Source: Manduca sexta (Eukaryota > Arthropoda > Insecta > Lepidoptera > Sphingidae). From it: DNA of 64,000 nucleotides. The notes beneath the pieces were generated by a model. It was not told the origin of the DNA. It saw nothing but the letters and a program-made list of their open reading frames with translations, and made no database searches. Shown here in pieces: positions 11,956-26,900 of the stretch (the first letter of the stretch is position 1; the number at the start of each line of letters is the position of its first letter). The DNA is taken from the NCBI RefSeq assembly GCF_014839805.1, contig NC_051141.1:13710777-13774776 (forward strand), written 5' to 3'. Made by a program: the position numbers and the translations under genes.

Positions 11956-14900
11956 GTAGGTAAATCGTCAGTTGACTATCTCCCGCCTTGGGATGGGCGG
12001 GAGGGCGTGTCAGACTTTTACCGACTAAGAACCTACGGTGTTCCCATCCTTTGCCTATGTGCCTAGGTCCAAGATCCGGTGGCATTGAGACCTAGGCAGG
12101 CACCGGCCCTAAGGGGCCCCGCAAATTACTCTGACACTGCTCTTCGAGGCGCGCGTGGAACACTACGCGCCGAACACACGGGCCGTTGGGGTGTTTCGGG
12201 CGACGGGCTACCCAATGCTCGTCACCCGACGGTCCGCGCCTACGGAGGCCGACGATCCTCAGCAGACGTTCGACGCCCGCGTCTTGTGCGTCTGCCGTGG
12301 CGGATGGGACGTTGGGCGCTTTGGCGCCGTATCCGCTCCGCCACCTCCTTTGCGAGCATCACGTCCTCGCAGAAGGAGGCGACTGCGTCCCACTCTCTCG
12401 CCCCGGAGCATGGCTTCTACCAGGCCCCGACGCGAGAGGTCTCCGCCACCGATGGCCGTTGTGAGAACACGGCGGGGCTCAGCCCAAGCTGGGCACACCT
12501 CCACCGTATGCTCCACCGTGTCCTCCGGCCGATCCGCACAGTAAAACACGCGGGCGTATCCTCCACCCGGATCCGATACAGGTACCTGCCGAAGCAGCCG
12601 TGACCGGTCAGTACCTGCGTCGTCCGGAATGAGAGGACGCCGTGACGTCTCGTCAGCCACACCTCGAAGAGGGGACTTACCGCCGCTATAGTGGCGTGCC
12701 CAAGTGTATTACACTCCCTGCTTTGAAAAAAGAGGAAATAAAAAGATGAAACACCATACATGTGCTTGGTATTACACCTTTCACTGTGTATGTTGTAGTA
12801 CACGCAAACCTACTCCTTTTAATTGATTTGAAAGAAATTTAGCTCATAGATGGACTATGCAACAACTATAGCTAACTAGCAATTTTAATTAGGCACCGAC
12901 TCCAAAATTGGTATCCAATATATACTTGTTATGTGAAATTATTTTTTGGTTTTGAGTGGTTTTTGAAGGCGGTTTAATTTTATGTTAAAATTTTTTTTTT
13001 CTTTGTTGATTAACAAAGGTTTGCAATATTTACAAAGTTACCGTATTTGTGTTTTTACAGTAGGGGTGCCAGGGTAAGGGGAGACTATTAACTAAATTTA
13101 GCCAACATATAATTTTTTGTCAGTTTTCAAGGTTTCAGGTGAATTTTAAAGATTATTAGTACCTATATTGCAACAAATAATTTATTATTTATTTATATAA
13201 ATCAATACTTTAACGATATAGTTAATTCATCTTGATACCAATTCGTTCGTAGTGTTCAAACTTCGAACTAATACGGTTCAACACGCAGCGCAGCGTCTGC
13301 GAAAACTTTTGGAAGTGACATACTACAGGATAACTCGACAATTTGTTGCATGACGTTTAGCAATTAGCGCGATTTGTTTTAAATATTTTATACTGTATAA
13401 TTAGCGTCTGTGTAAAGTGTTATTTATTTTTGTTGGACCCTTTCAGGTACCTATAATAAGTATTTAAAATATTATGTGATTATTTTGTTAAATCAGACAA
13501 TAGACACATTTTTTATGTCAGAAGGAAATGATGAAGTATGAGACGATAACAAGGGTAATGTAAATTATGGAAATACGCTTACCCAGGGTCTTGTGGTGAT
13601 GCAAAGTCTTTGCAAGCGCGAGCTGTTCGTTGTTGGCGGCGAGCGTCCGATCTCATAGCCATGTAGTTTCGGTAGTGCTTCTTTACTGCTTGTTTCACCT
13701 GTTTATTGGTTTATTTAGAACAAAGAAAGTCATTGGTATGTTTCTACCACATGGGATTTGTTCAAATTAAAAATGTTGTTTAAAGTACAATTGCTTTTTT
13801 AATAATTTTTCAATCTAACGCCTTTTTTCCGTGGTTTCTTAACTTCGTCCGTCATTCACACTTATCTATTTCATTTCGCTCACGCATACATTCCATTCCA
13901 TGCATCACATTAAGGTTGTATTTCCATATATTTACATATGCGTTAATGGATTTTTCAGATACATTTAGATTATCGGATTATTATCAATACCGTACCCTAG
14001 ACAGCAGCAAACTGAGCTCTTCTATCTAGTAAAATATATTGCATATTATGATTCACGCATACGTAGGATTTACACTACCAGTGTTAGTTATTAAGTCTAA
14101 AGCGTATTAAACTCGCCTATATGTGCAATTGATGTACTTATTTAAATAAATATGTATAATACCTATACTTTAATAGCCCACTAATTAATATTGAATTACT
14201 GACCTAATATAATAAATGCGATTGTTGTGAAAATGTTTGGCCAGTGTTAGAAGTAGTCGCCGAAACTGCTATATGGATTTGGATGACAATTAATATTTGA
14301 CATGTTCATTATTGCATAAATAATTTATTAAATTAAATAACTGCATGAACTGGGGAATAAATATGTAGATATAAACAAATATTTATAAGCAATCATCAAT
14401 CAAAAATATGTTTAATGAATTCATAATAAACTATTTCATTAGTTCAGTGATGCATATAATATATTTTAAGTACTCGAGCAATTGTTATAAATTAACGTTA
14501 CTTCACTGATTGCTAAGAGGCTGGAATGTAGCGCAATAACATAATTGTTTTTTTGTGGTGTATTTAAAATATGTTAGTTGAGTACATAAGTATTTTATTA
14601 TGATAAGTAAGGGGCCGTTGAAGTATTACGTAACGCAATTTTTGAAGATTTTTGACCCCCAATCCCCCATGTACTTAATGCGCCGTAACGTTTTCTTGCA
14701 CGCCCCCGCTCCCGCTAAAGTTATGTAACTCTAAAGTTAAATTTAACGACCGGTGCGATTCGCTCCTTCACCGACCACCTGCAACACGCCCTCAGCGAAA
14801 GCTCCGAGAGGGTGCCAGCGGCCGTTCACGACCACTGGCGCCTTCCCGAAGACGTGCGGGAGGTGGTGAGGAGGCGAAACGCGGCACTCAAAGCCTGCGC

Positions 14901-17900
14901 GACTCGGCCCGTCCCGGAACGACGACTTCTTGCGCGTTTCCTTCAACGCGTGGCCAAACGTTGCATGCAAGGCGCCGTCGATTCGGGATGGGAGAGACGT
15001 TTGTCGGAAATCAAAACGACCCACACGGCCTTTTGGCAACTGGTTCGTTCCTTCAAGAGAAAGGATGTAGTCTCCATGTTTCCGCTCGACCGCCCGATTC
15101 AACGCCCGGCGTTTGACGACGACGAGAAAGCGGAGCTCTTGGCCTCCAGCCTGGAGTCTCAATGTTCCGTGACAGATATACCTGTAGAAAACGACATCGT
15201 CGTTGCGGTGGACACTTACGTCAAAAGTAGGAACGCGATCCCTCCGCCTCTACCTACCCCGCGACCGTTAAACTTAAATGCCAAATCGTTGCTGCCGGCC
15301 CGGATGTCGACTCGCCGCCGCTCGATCCCCTCGCTCCGGTGACGACCGAAGAAGTCATCGTTCTGATCAAGGCACTCAAAAGACGGAAAGCCCCCGGGGC
15401 TGAGGGAATCCCGAATAGGTTATTAAACATGCTACCGGAGCATTTAGTCAAGATATTAGCTGCAATTTTCAATGCAGCTTTTCAGAACTGCATATTTCCT
15501 GAGGCCTGGAAAGAAGCAGTGGTTATAGGTATCCACAAGCCGGGAAAACCCGCATCATCACCGACCTCTTATAGGCCGATTAGCTTACTTAGATCGTTAG
15601 GGAAACTTTATGAACGGATCGTCAGATGGCGCATCACCATAAATCCCGCAAAAAGTCAGGCTATAGTATTCACTCAGCATACCAGAGTACAAGCGCCTCT
15701 CGCTTCTATAGTCATGTCAGGACAGGCCATTCCTTGGACTAGGAAGGTCAAGTATTTAGGCGTGCTACTTGATCAGAAGCTGACTTTCGTCCCACATGTC
15801 AATGCGGTACGCGCGCGAGCCGCATTCGCGATGAGCCAGCTGCACTGGCTCATTAACAAAAATAGTAAAATGTCCACCCGCAACAAAATTCCGATCTTTA
15901 CCTCGTGTATTAGGCCGATAATGACTTACGCGTCGCCCGCGTTCACGGACATACCGCCTGCTCGTCTTCAGCGTATGCAGGTTTTGCAAAATCAATTCCT
16001 AAGACGTGCACTCGGTGCCCCGCGGTACGTTCGCAATCGCAACCTCCACGTTGACACCGATATGCCGACCATCAGGCAGTTCATGCACATGTCCAGCAGA
16101 CGCTATTTCGACCGGGCGGTCAATCACCCGAACGCCCATTAGGTCCGTATCCATATACACTCCTTTCGACCGCGCGAAATGGAGACGTCCACGTTCTGTC
16201 CTAACAGATCCAGAGGACGAAATAACTCTGGCCATCCGCCGAAAGCACGAGCACTTAAAGCTCTTACACTGTACCTACACGACCGCAGTTCCGTCCTCGC
16301 CGCCGAGGACCTCGCCGCGTTCCCCGTCCTCCCGACCCTTCCATTAGTTCCGTCGGCCCGCGCGCCGAGGAAGACGATTAGGTGATTGTGTAGGTCGCTC
16401 CGTACACCTCGCGTAAACTCCCTAATCGCTGATGTCCTCAAACATCATCTCTCAGTGATCGTCCTGAGTCGAGGCCGTGACCCTTTAGAGGGTCGCCCTC
16501 AGCATGGTCACTTAATTTAAGGGTTCGAGTGCCTAAAGCATTCACCCGAAAGTCCGGTATGTTTGTAAAAGCCGGCCCTGCCAGGCTAACAAACGTAGTC
16601 ACAGAAAAAAAAAAACAGTTAAATTTTTTCTCATATTCACTATTTTATGCAAAATACCGGAAAGTCGCTATAATAACTTTGTTATTCTTTTAAAATAAAA
16701 AACCAATGTTACATAACGCTTTGTACGAACCCCCTCTGCCCCTGCAAACGCATCGTAACGTTTTACAAGAAAAATTGCGTTAGGGGCCGTTCAAGTATTA
16801 TGTAACTAAATACTTGAACGGCTTAACAAAAAACAAATACCATTTAACGCTAGACAAGTAACTTGGTTTTTATTTAGATATTATTTATTAATTTAAACTA
16901 ATACTTTAACGATATCGGTAGTTCATATCAATTCTTTAAATCATAACTCGCGCGCAGTGCTCGCGCCTTATAATTCGTTCGAAGTGAACCCGGCCGCGCA
17001 TAGCTTACCTCAGGATAGATAGATAGATAAAAAAGTTTATTTAGGCTAAGTTTATTTAGGGTTTCCCTTTTGAAAATTTTCACCCTTCGCCATTGGTACG
17101 AGCCATACCTATTACACTCATATACTATGCATATTCGTGATTCACACGTTCTATTATTATTTTTGCAGTGTGACAATGTCTCCATGTAAATATATGGTAA
17201 TTACGGTAGATGCAACGTAATTTGGCTCTAATCGGCCCTAATTTACCATTAAGGTAATATAATATTAACTTGACCGAGTCATATTATACTAAGTATGTAA
17301 TAATAATAATAGCATTTGGTTGCCGAACATCCCAAATAAATTAACTCACAATTACATATTGGGAAATAATTTTTAAACTCCCCTGTTTCTTGTTTTTCTT
17401 AATTTTTTTTTGGATTTAGTTTTAAATATGCTAATATCAGAAATTTCTAGTTCGAATTGAAAAGTGTTGGATAGCCACCAGACATCTTCCGTTTGCTCGC
17501 GTTGAGTAAATGGTTAAAGTTATGCAACAAATATGTATGATGGAATTTTTTCCCTTAAAAAGTTCTTAAAAATATTGTCTGCATGCGATGATAAACTCAA
17601 ACACTTTGCCATGGATTTATGAAATTTGGTATGGAGCTAGTTTGAGACCCTGGGAAGGACATAGGTTACTTTTTTATCGGGAAAATATATTTAGCGAGAC
17701 TTTTATAACGGAAAGCTTTAGCACACGGGTGGAAAAGCGAGCAAACATTTCAATAATAAATTCATTATAAATTTAACGAAACCACACTGACTGATGTATG
17801 TAAACAATCCCTTAACTATCTACCATCAGTTATAATAACTTTACAGTGAAATGCTATATTACTGTTATGCAATGAATTAATTTAATCTTGAATTACGTTC

Positions 17901-20900
17901 CAGTAATAGCCAAAGTAATATGTTATTATTATTATGTATTATTATGTACACAAAGATTGTCTTGGAAACGAACAGAATGGACGCGATATTTGCGCTAGGT
18001 CGCTCATAAGTATTCTGTTACATAATTAAGTCTGCATTTCTGCCACGTGAAAACGTGCTTTTAATTAGGAGTTCGTTAATGGAGCATGCACGGCAACGTG
18101 TGGCTGACGTAGTCGCTGCAGGGGGTCTGTTTTCTACACAGCCATATCCGAAAATACTATGCCATTCACACGCACAAGTTTTATTCTTTATTGCTCGCGG
18201 CTTCGCCCACGTGAAAGAGTTTTTCGGGATAAAACTCCGGCCATATATTTTCTCGAGAAAGAAAGTGGACCTTGTCCTTCCCTGGTACTCATATTGTCTC
18301 CATACCAAATTTCATCAAAATCCGTTTGGTTGTTTTTGAGTTTATCACGTTCAGGCAGGCAGATGGATGTGGCAGGGCAATTCTTTGATTTATAATATAT
18401 TTTTTGGAACATTTTAAGAGGAACAATACCATTATGACTATAACTGCGTAACTTTAACTGTTTAGGCAGCGCCTGCCACGGAAACTCTCAAAAAGAACAA
18501 ATGTTGCCCGTTTTTGCAACATTTTTCACGAAAGCTACGCTCCTATTAGTCATAGCATGATGCTAAATAGCCTATAGCCATTCTCGAAAAAGGGGACATC
18601 CAAGACTAAAATAATTTAACAATTCAATCCAGTAGCAATAAATTCAGGAACTCCTGAGACTAGCACACTCCAACAAACAAAGATACTCTTTAGCTTTATA
18701 TACCTAATAATATAAATATAGAATATAAGTAGATATACCTCTTTTCAATTTATACACGGAAAAAATATGGATTGGACTGAACGATTTATTTCAGTGTTCT
18801 TTTTAAGTAAATAGTCGAAATTGTTCAAAGAATATCAAAACGCAAGCCAGTTTAATACTATCACATAACTTACCTCTTCGTTCAAGAAGCAGTAGATCAC
18901 CGCAATAAAGAACCCTTGGAAGGACCGCAAGAAATGAGTGACGTAGCTCCATATTTGAAATACAACAATTCCATGGCTGGTGGCGTAGCCTTCTACCATG
19001 GATAAAATGTTCGTGATGCCCAGCAATGGTAGAAGAACTAATGCGGCACGCACTGCTTTCCTGTTAACCATAAAACTTTGAATGCCTCAATCTTTCAGCA
19101 GATACATCTGTTTGAGAATACATAATATTAATATATTATGTGGCTATATATATAATGAATACAGATTTTAATATACAATAGGATAGCTTGTGTTTTATTA
19201 GATTCCGTTTATCTCTGTAATTACTGCTTAACTTTTTAGCTAACAGGAAATAATAATATTTTAGCTCCACTCGAGTGAAAAAGATTTTCCGGGAAAAATA
19301 TTTTCAATAAAAAGTAGCCTATAGCTTCCTATTAGTGAAAAAAATCAAAATCACTTTAGTAATTTCTAAGATTAGCGCGATCAAATAAACAAAGAAACTG
19401 TTGAGCTTCATAAATAAAATAAATTATTTATTTATAAGTATATAATGTTACTATCTAACGTCATCATCGTTATAATATTATCGATTCGTGATTAACCATT
19501 GTTTTTAATTGATTTTAATACAATCAAATAATGGGTTTCATTGATATTTAAAAGTATAGATTTGCTATACTATACCCCGATATTTCAAATAATAATAATA
19601 ATGTTCCGTTCGTCAATGGTTCCGTCATTTCACTATATTAATACATCATGTGAAAGAGATGTTGCACAGTAAAGCACAAAAGTAACTGAAATAAATAAAA
19701 TTTTCAAATGCGTTTTTAAAGTTTTGAAATTGTTCAGCTACTTTTGACCCAGACGGTACCTAAGTATTAAAATCAGTAAATTCAATAATTAAGTATATAT
19801 CCATAAAGAATATGTCAGAGATTAGAATAATTTTATGGTACTATATTGTTTATATTTACCTAACGCGTACTAGTTCAGAAGTAGTGGTGTGTCTCAATTT
19901 CACGATCAGGACACGCATAATGTTGATTAAGAAGACAAAGTTAATCTGAAATGAATAAAAAAATATATATTTAAAAATAAACATTTACAAATATCATTGT
20001 ATTGAGTTACACCAACCAGTACGTACCTACCATTGGTACATACATTTTAAACATGTATTACAACTTTGATTAAGAATATGTCAACATATAGTAGCGGTGA
20101 ATGACGCTATTACATTCGCTGTAGACGCGATAACGCTGCACACGGGCCATAAAACATGGAATCAGGTTGAGAAGTGCAGACTTGTCACGAATCCTATAAT
20201 AACATCGTCACGAACGATTTCCGTCAGTATACCTCCTATGCAATAGGGTATTACACTCTTTTTTGAAAAATGTCTCAAATTAATCTTATATAAAAAAAAT
20301 ATTCAATCAATAAGTGCCATTAAAATACATTTAAATATAACATTTTAAATTTGCCCGCGTAAATAAACGAAAACGCTCGAGGGCCGCGTTGTTGACGTCA
20401 TCTCGACAGTAAACATCAAGTAACAACGCTGTGCACAGAGAAAGACCAAATTATTACAATTAAAATAAGCTACTATCCTTATCATTGGTGTGTGGTTCCT
20501 GAATATAAGAATACTAGTGTGAAAACGCCGAAAAAAATGTGGATTCAAGTGCCAAAAAAAATTCTTAAAATTTGCATTTAGATAACAATTATTTTTTTTG
20601 TCTTCCCATCACTCCTAAGATTAATTAGTTTGTAAACTAACCCAAAATGACTGCAAGAAAGCTATAAGTTAAACATTGGGCATATTCTTGAGTTTAATTT
20701 CAATTAATTTTGCATGATTCGTTCTCATGGTTTAAAGGTTGTAAACGTGGGTGTAAAATGTGTTTTTAAAATTAAAGAAGAAAATTTAAGTCATAATTCA
20801 TAGAACATAAGTTTCTCACTTAACACCAACATTTTCATAATTTTCATTAAAGTTACGAAGCTGATTGTTTTTAGCACAAAAGTATAACTAATGTTAATTT

Positions 20901-23900
20901 ATTTGCAATAAAAAAATCTCGAATAAGTCTTCTACGTTTTTAAAAAGAAAACATTTAATCGTTCAAATCGAAAATTCTCAAAAATTCAGAAAAATATTCA
21001 TAACTCGAAAACTATGAAAAATCGCGGAACATAAGTACATGGGGGTGATTCGGATACCCTAAGGGGTGCTCTATCTCTGGACCTCCGCTTGACACTACTT
21101 TCTGGGACACCCTGTATATGCTACGTACTAGATATGGCGTACAGAACATACACTGTGTTCTACTAAATTGAACTGCAATCCATTCAAACTGACTTTAGTA
21201 TGGTCAATATTGACAGCTCGTGGCAGTGCACGGAGTGGCCGCTCATGGTACAAGAATTCGAGTCTAAGTGTAAACCTGGATTTGAATAAAAAATATGAAA
21301 TAAGTAAAATTATTTGTTATTCAAGTGAATAAATAGATTATAACAGTGACGTTTTGGTTGCCATTTGATAGTTAATATGAACGTTCTCGTCTGTAGAATA
21401 CACGTCAATGATTAAAAGTGGCTTGAATTTTGGGCAGGACTAACATCGGAATCAAGTGTCGAAAATGTAAAACCTTAAGGTGGTAGCTCAAGGTCCATTT
21501 TCATACATTTTGTTTCGGCTTTAATCTGGGTAACTAAACAAGTATTGGCAAGTAAAGAATTTAAATTCACGTCTAGTTAGTGATTAGTTCTCGCAGTTGA
21601 AGAAAAACGTAAAAATAATTAATAATCATGGATATTTCGGCCTTTAAAATTTAATATGACGAAATTTTAAAGGCCGAAATATCCATGATTATTAATTATT
21701 TTTACGTTTTTCTTCAACTGCGAGAACTAATCACTAACTAGACGTGAATTTAAATTCTTTACTTGCCAATACTTGTTTAGTTACCCAGATTAAAGCCGAA
21801 ACAAAATGTATGAAAATGGACCTTGAGCTACCACCTTAACATTCCCGTGTGCATAGCCATCACAAACGAACGGTGGCGCAAGTTGCTGGAAAAACGCGTC
21901 GGGGTGCAGGCGCGGTCGCGAGAATATAATGACATTCGCGGAATTCGCCGGGCATTTTTAGCACGATTTGGTTTGCATCTCCCGGTGTAGGTATGTTTTA
22001 GTATACTTAATACATGTTTTTTAAATAGTGTTTTGTTCCTTATCTCCATGTTGACTCTTCATTTCTGAAGACGAGTGCAGGTTTAAATATTAATAATACT
22101 AGATTTTAATTCATTGGCTATTCCTCTTACATCAGCCTTAAATTTCAAGATATATAACGTTGAAAATTGCAAACTTATGTCTCTTAGCAAAATGAACAAA
22201 CATTAACAAATAAAAGTAATAAACAATTTGGCCCGCCGCCTAAATTCCTTTTTTTATATGAATCGACATTTTGCTGGTTAGTATTAGTAATTAGTATACC
22301 TACTTATATAACATGCAAAACAATACTACAATGCTGTAATATACCTTGTCATTAAAAAACTATGAAAATAGCCAACACTATAACTGCAACTAATTTGGGC
22401 AATGCTATGGTGTGTTACTGTATAGTATTTAATATTTTTTGGGATTAGCGTAATCTTAACTTGACATTGTCACTGTAAAAGGTGTCGCTGCGCATTATAA
22501 ACATTTGAAAAAAATCCGCTACAGCATAGCTTAACTTGTTAATAATGGACCTTAATGGTCACCTGATCATAAATAATGTGATAACTGACCAGTATTACTC
22601 CGAGTCTCGGGGCTTGTAAAATCCAATACAACCTATGAAAATTGTATCCATACCAGCATTCACTGGAACAAAATTAAAAATGATTACATTATATTTCAAG
22701 TACTTATCTATTTAATTCCGATAATTATATTATTTTTGAGTTTAAAATACTCCGTAATACAACGCAGCTAGCAGGTTTGCCATACAGTGCTGTTTGCTAA
22801 CACAGCGACTCCTGCGCTTGTGTTAACTTTCATATAACTCATCACGTCTAAAGTAATAATACAATAATGCTTTCAGAGTGTTGGTGGGTTGCCCTGTTTC
22901 TGTAGCGCATCAGGAATCTTTGCAGACGCCCGCGTAGATTGTTTTACACCATAATGCGCAAGAGGTGCGCGTCTCGGGTGAGTAGGGTTCGGGCCAGCTC
23001 CAACAGCATTCTCCAAATAATTGCAGGTACAATGGATTATTGGTACGTGGCTCGGTGTTGTGCCATTTAACATGGAATGGTGCGGCGGTGCACTGATTAT
23101 TATTAATTTATTTTTAATGTTTAATGTTTATTTTTAATCACTAACAAAGTTTATTTTTTTAAAATATCCTTTACTAACAATATGAGTCCTATGTTACTCG
23201 AATAAATAAATAAATAATAAAAAATATACTTACATACGGTTTTTCCGTTGCCCGTAATTTATTGCAGTCAGGGTAGCCCACGCCGAGGTGAATACTACTG
23301 GTAGACCCCAGCCAATGATGTAATAATATTTAAAATGTATTTCACCTCGGAGAAAGTTCGTTGTAACCACTTGATGAAGGTATAAACCTTCAATTAACAT
23401 CCATGTAAACATCACGGATGTAGCGTACTCTAAGCTGATGTACGACGATTCGCAGAGATATGGCTGCAACAAAACATTACATAATAATATTACATTGCGG
23501 AATGATGAGCGGTATAAAATTTATGTTTCGTGAATAGAATTCATTACGAGATCAAGTTCCATTTATTGTAATTTATTTTCATGAAATTATAATATTAGTA
23601 CCCATAACTTAGTATATAGGAAAATTTCCACATATTGAGTAACAGGCACAAAATAATACCACGACAAAATATTACCTGTCGGGTGAAGCCTGTTGAAGCA
23701 TTATATTTTAAACTAGGGTTTGCTCGCGGCTTATAAGTTTATTATAAATAGCGGAATAAAGTCTTGATATATATTTTGCCAGTATAGAAAAATGCATACG
23801 TCCTTCCTAGAGTCTCCACTATTTTTATACCAAATTTCATTGAATTTTGTCAAGTAGTTTTTGAGTATAATAGGTTTAAACAAGCAGACAGATGGGGCGG

Positions 23901-26900
23901 GGGATGTAGTATTATATTTGCTCGCGGCTTTCGTTTTCCCGGCATAAAAAGTAGCCTATAGCAATCAGATGTAATGTAGCTACATATTATTAAAAAAATA
24001 TTACAATCCGTTTCATAATTTCTGAAATTCGAAATGATGGAAATGAAATGGTCGATCTGGAAATCTTTGGTGGAGGCCCATGTTCAGCAGTGGACATCCT
24101 GCGGCTAATAATGATGAATAGTTTCTGAGATTATAGCGTTCAAACAAACAACTTTCAGTTTTACATATTAGTATAGCTTTTTTAGAACTTTTTAAGGGGA
24201 ACAATTCCGTCGTACATGATTGTTGCGTAAATTTAACAACAACTTAAAATAAATAAATTGCAACATTTTTCATTAATACTCCGCTCCTATTGGTCATAGC
24301 GTGATGTCATATAGCCAATGGCCGTCGTCCATAAATAGGCTATCTAATATTAAAGAAATTTTCAATTTGAACCAGTAGTTCCTGAAATTAGTGCATTCAA
24401 ACAAACAAACTCTACAGCTTTATTTATATAAACTAGCTTTTGCTCGCGGCTCCGCCCGCGTTGTAAAGTTTCTCAGGCTAAAGTTTTCCATTATAAAAGT
24501 AGTAGTTTCCCGGGAGCCTATGTTCTTCCCAGGGTTTCAAACTGTCTCCATACCAAATTTCATCTTAATACGTTGGGTAGTTTTTGAGTTTAAGACGTTC
24601 AGGCAGACGGATGCAGCGGGGGACTTTGTTTTATAATATATTTTTATAGAACTTTTTAAGAGGAACAATCCCGTCATACATCATTGTTGCATAACTTTAA
24701 CCGTTTAGGCAGTGCACGCAGCGGAAGCTCTCAAAACTAATAAGTTGTCCGCGTATTTGCAACATGTTTCATTACTGCTCCGCTCCTATTGGTCATAGCG
24801 TGATGATATACAGCCTATAGCACCCCACAAATAAAGGGCTATCCAACACAAAACGATTTTTTCAGTTCAAACTGGTAGTTCCTGAGATTAGCCATTACTG
24901 CTCCGCTCCTATTGGTCATAGCGTAATGATATACAGCATATAGCACTCCACAAATAAAGGGCTATCCAACACAAAACGATTTTTTCAGTTCAAACTGGTA
25001 GTTCCTGAGATTAGCCATTACTGCTACGCTCCTATTGGGTATAGCGTGATGATATATAGCCTATAGCACTCCACGAACAAAGGGCTATCCAACGCAAAAA
25101 GAATTTTTCAGTTTGGATCGGTAGTTCCTGAGATCAGCCATTACTGTTCCGCTCCTATTGGGTATAGCGTGATGATATATAGCCTATAGCAATCCACGAA
25201 CAAAGGGCTATCCAACGCAAAAAGAATTTTTCAGTTCGAATCGGTAGTTCCTGAGATTAGCCATTACTGCTCCGCTCCTATTGGGTATAGCGTGATGATA
25301 TATAGCCTATAGCACTCCACGAACAAAGGGCTATCCAACGCAAAAATATTTTTTCAGTTTGGACCGGTAGTTCCTGAGATCAGCCATTACTGCTCCGCTC
25401 CTATTGAGTATAGCGTGATGATATATAGCCTATAGCAATCCACGAACAAAGGGCTATCCAACGCAAAAATAATTTTTCAGTTTGGACCGGTAGTTCCTGA
25501 GATTAGCCATTACTGCTCCGCTCCTATTGGGTATAGAGTGATGATATATAGCCTATAGCACTCCACGAACAAAGGGCTATCCAACGCAAAAAGAATTTTT
25601 CAGTTTGGACCGGTAGTTCCTGAGATCAGCCATTACTGCTCCGCTCCTATTGGGTATAGCGTGATGATATATGGCCTATAGCAATCCACGAACAAAGGGC
25701 TATCCAACGCAAAAATAATTTTTCAGTTTGGACCGGTAGTTCCTGAGATTAGCCATTACTGCTCCGCTCCTATTGGGTATAGCGTGATGATATATAGCCT
25801 ATAGCACTCCACGAACAAAGGGTTATCCAACGCAAAAAGAATTTTTCAGTTTGGACCGGTAGTTCCTGAGATTAGCCATTACTGCTCCGCTCCTATTGGG
25901 TATAGTGTGATGATATATAGCCTATAGCACTCCACGAACAAAGGGCTATCCAATGCGAAAAGATTTTTTCGGATTGGACCGGTAGATTCTGAGATTAGCG
26001 CGTTCAAACAAACAAACAAACTCTTCAGCTTTATATAATAGTATAGATTATAATATATCATTTACACTTCTATCTATATATTACTATAATTAGTAATATA
26101 TAGATAGAAGTATAGATGATAGTAGACTCAGAAATATATAAGTTAATGAAATTACTGTGGCTTCTATGTAGCTTCGTAATTAGTATTTTATCTACAAAAA
26201 AATAAATAAGTATGAGATTTTCAGACCACTCACCATATTATCGATTCCTTGTTTAACGGACTTCCCGGAGATTTCTTGGTATGAGCGAACTAGGGCTTGA
26301 TCCCCGTAGAGAATCAAACGTATGATCACTTGAAGTAACATAGCTGAGAAGAGAGAGCAATGTACCCTTGTCCTGGTGTTTCGCAAACATCTAAAATAAA
26401 GCACATCGGTACGTAGAATATACGTCAATATCGGAAAGTAATAAAATTGGAAAATTATTGATGTATAGTATGTTGATTTTTTAACGGATAAAATTATAAC
26501 ATGACTGAATTAAACGTTGTGCAATTAAACAAAATCCGTTTTATAACCGTAATTTTTCAAATGTAATGAATACTTTAAAGAATGATAAAGAAGCGCGACG
26601 ATTATTAGGTAGGTACTGGTCGCCATATCAAAATTTATAGGAAATAGGAACCAAGTGTAAAAAAGATTATTGTTTTTGGGAAGAGGAACCACCGCGCTTA
26701 TCATTGGGGGTAACCTGCGGAAGGTAAACTGGCTTGTGTGGCGAAACAAAAGAAAGGGGAAGGATGGGAATTTCCTAGGATGGGCGGAGGGGAAATATTC
26801 TCGGGCCCCTTTAGTCCACAATATGTTATGCAACCAAGAAGTACTTACACACATTGCACTTTGTGATTCGACCTGCGACTAATGTTCCCCCATGCATGGG

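Noticed and set aside
12079..12603. Long plus-strand frame of 174 codons
   Set aside because: It is the antisense shadow of the R1-like LINE on the minus strand.
16006..16441. Several overlapping frames on both strands
   Set aside because: All are alternate frames of the GC-rich 3' end of the Jockey element.
18055..18412. Overlapping frames of 70-96 codons on both strands
   Set aside because: They fall in a copy of the dispersed repeat seen many times in the window.
20345..20548. Minus-strand frame of 67 codons as a Pdfr exon
   Set aside because: No phase-compatible splice sites and no resemblance to ECL2 or TM5; the true exon is at 22590-22662.
22873..23073. GC-rich minus frame as the missing ECL2 exon
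   Set aside because: No C-W pair, no TM5 pattern, wrong phase.
24769..25998. CRISPR-like array
   Set aside because: The repeats are contiguous 123-bp units with no unique spacers, in a eukaryotic genome.
25879..26061. Minus frame of 60 codons
   Set aside because: It reads through the end of the 123-bp array.
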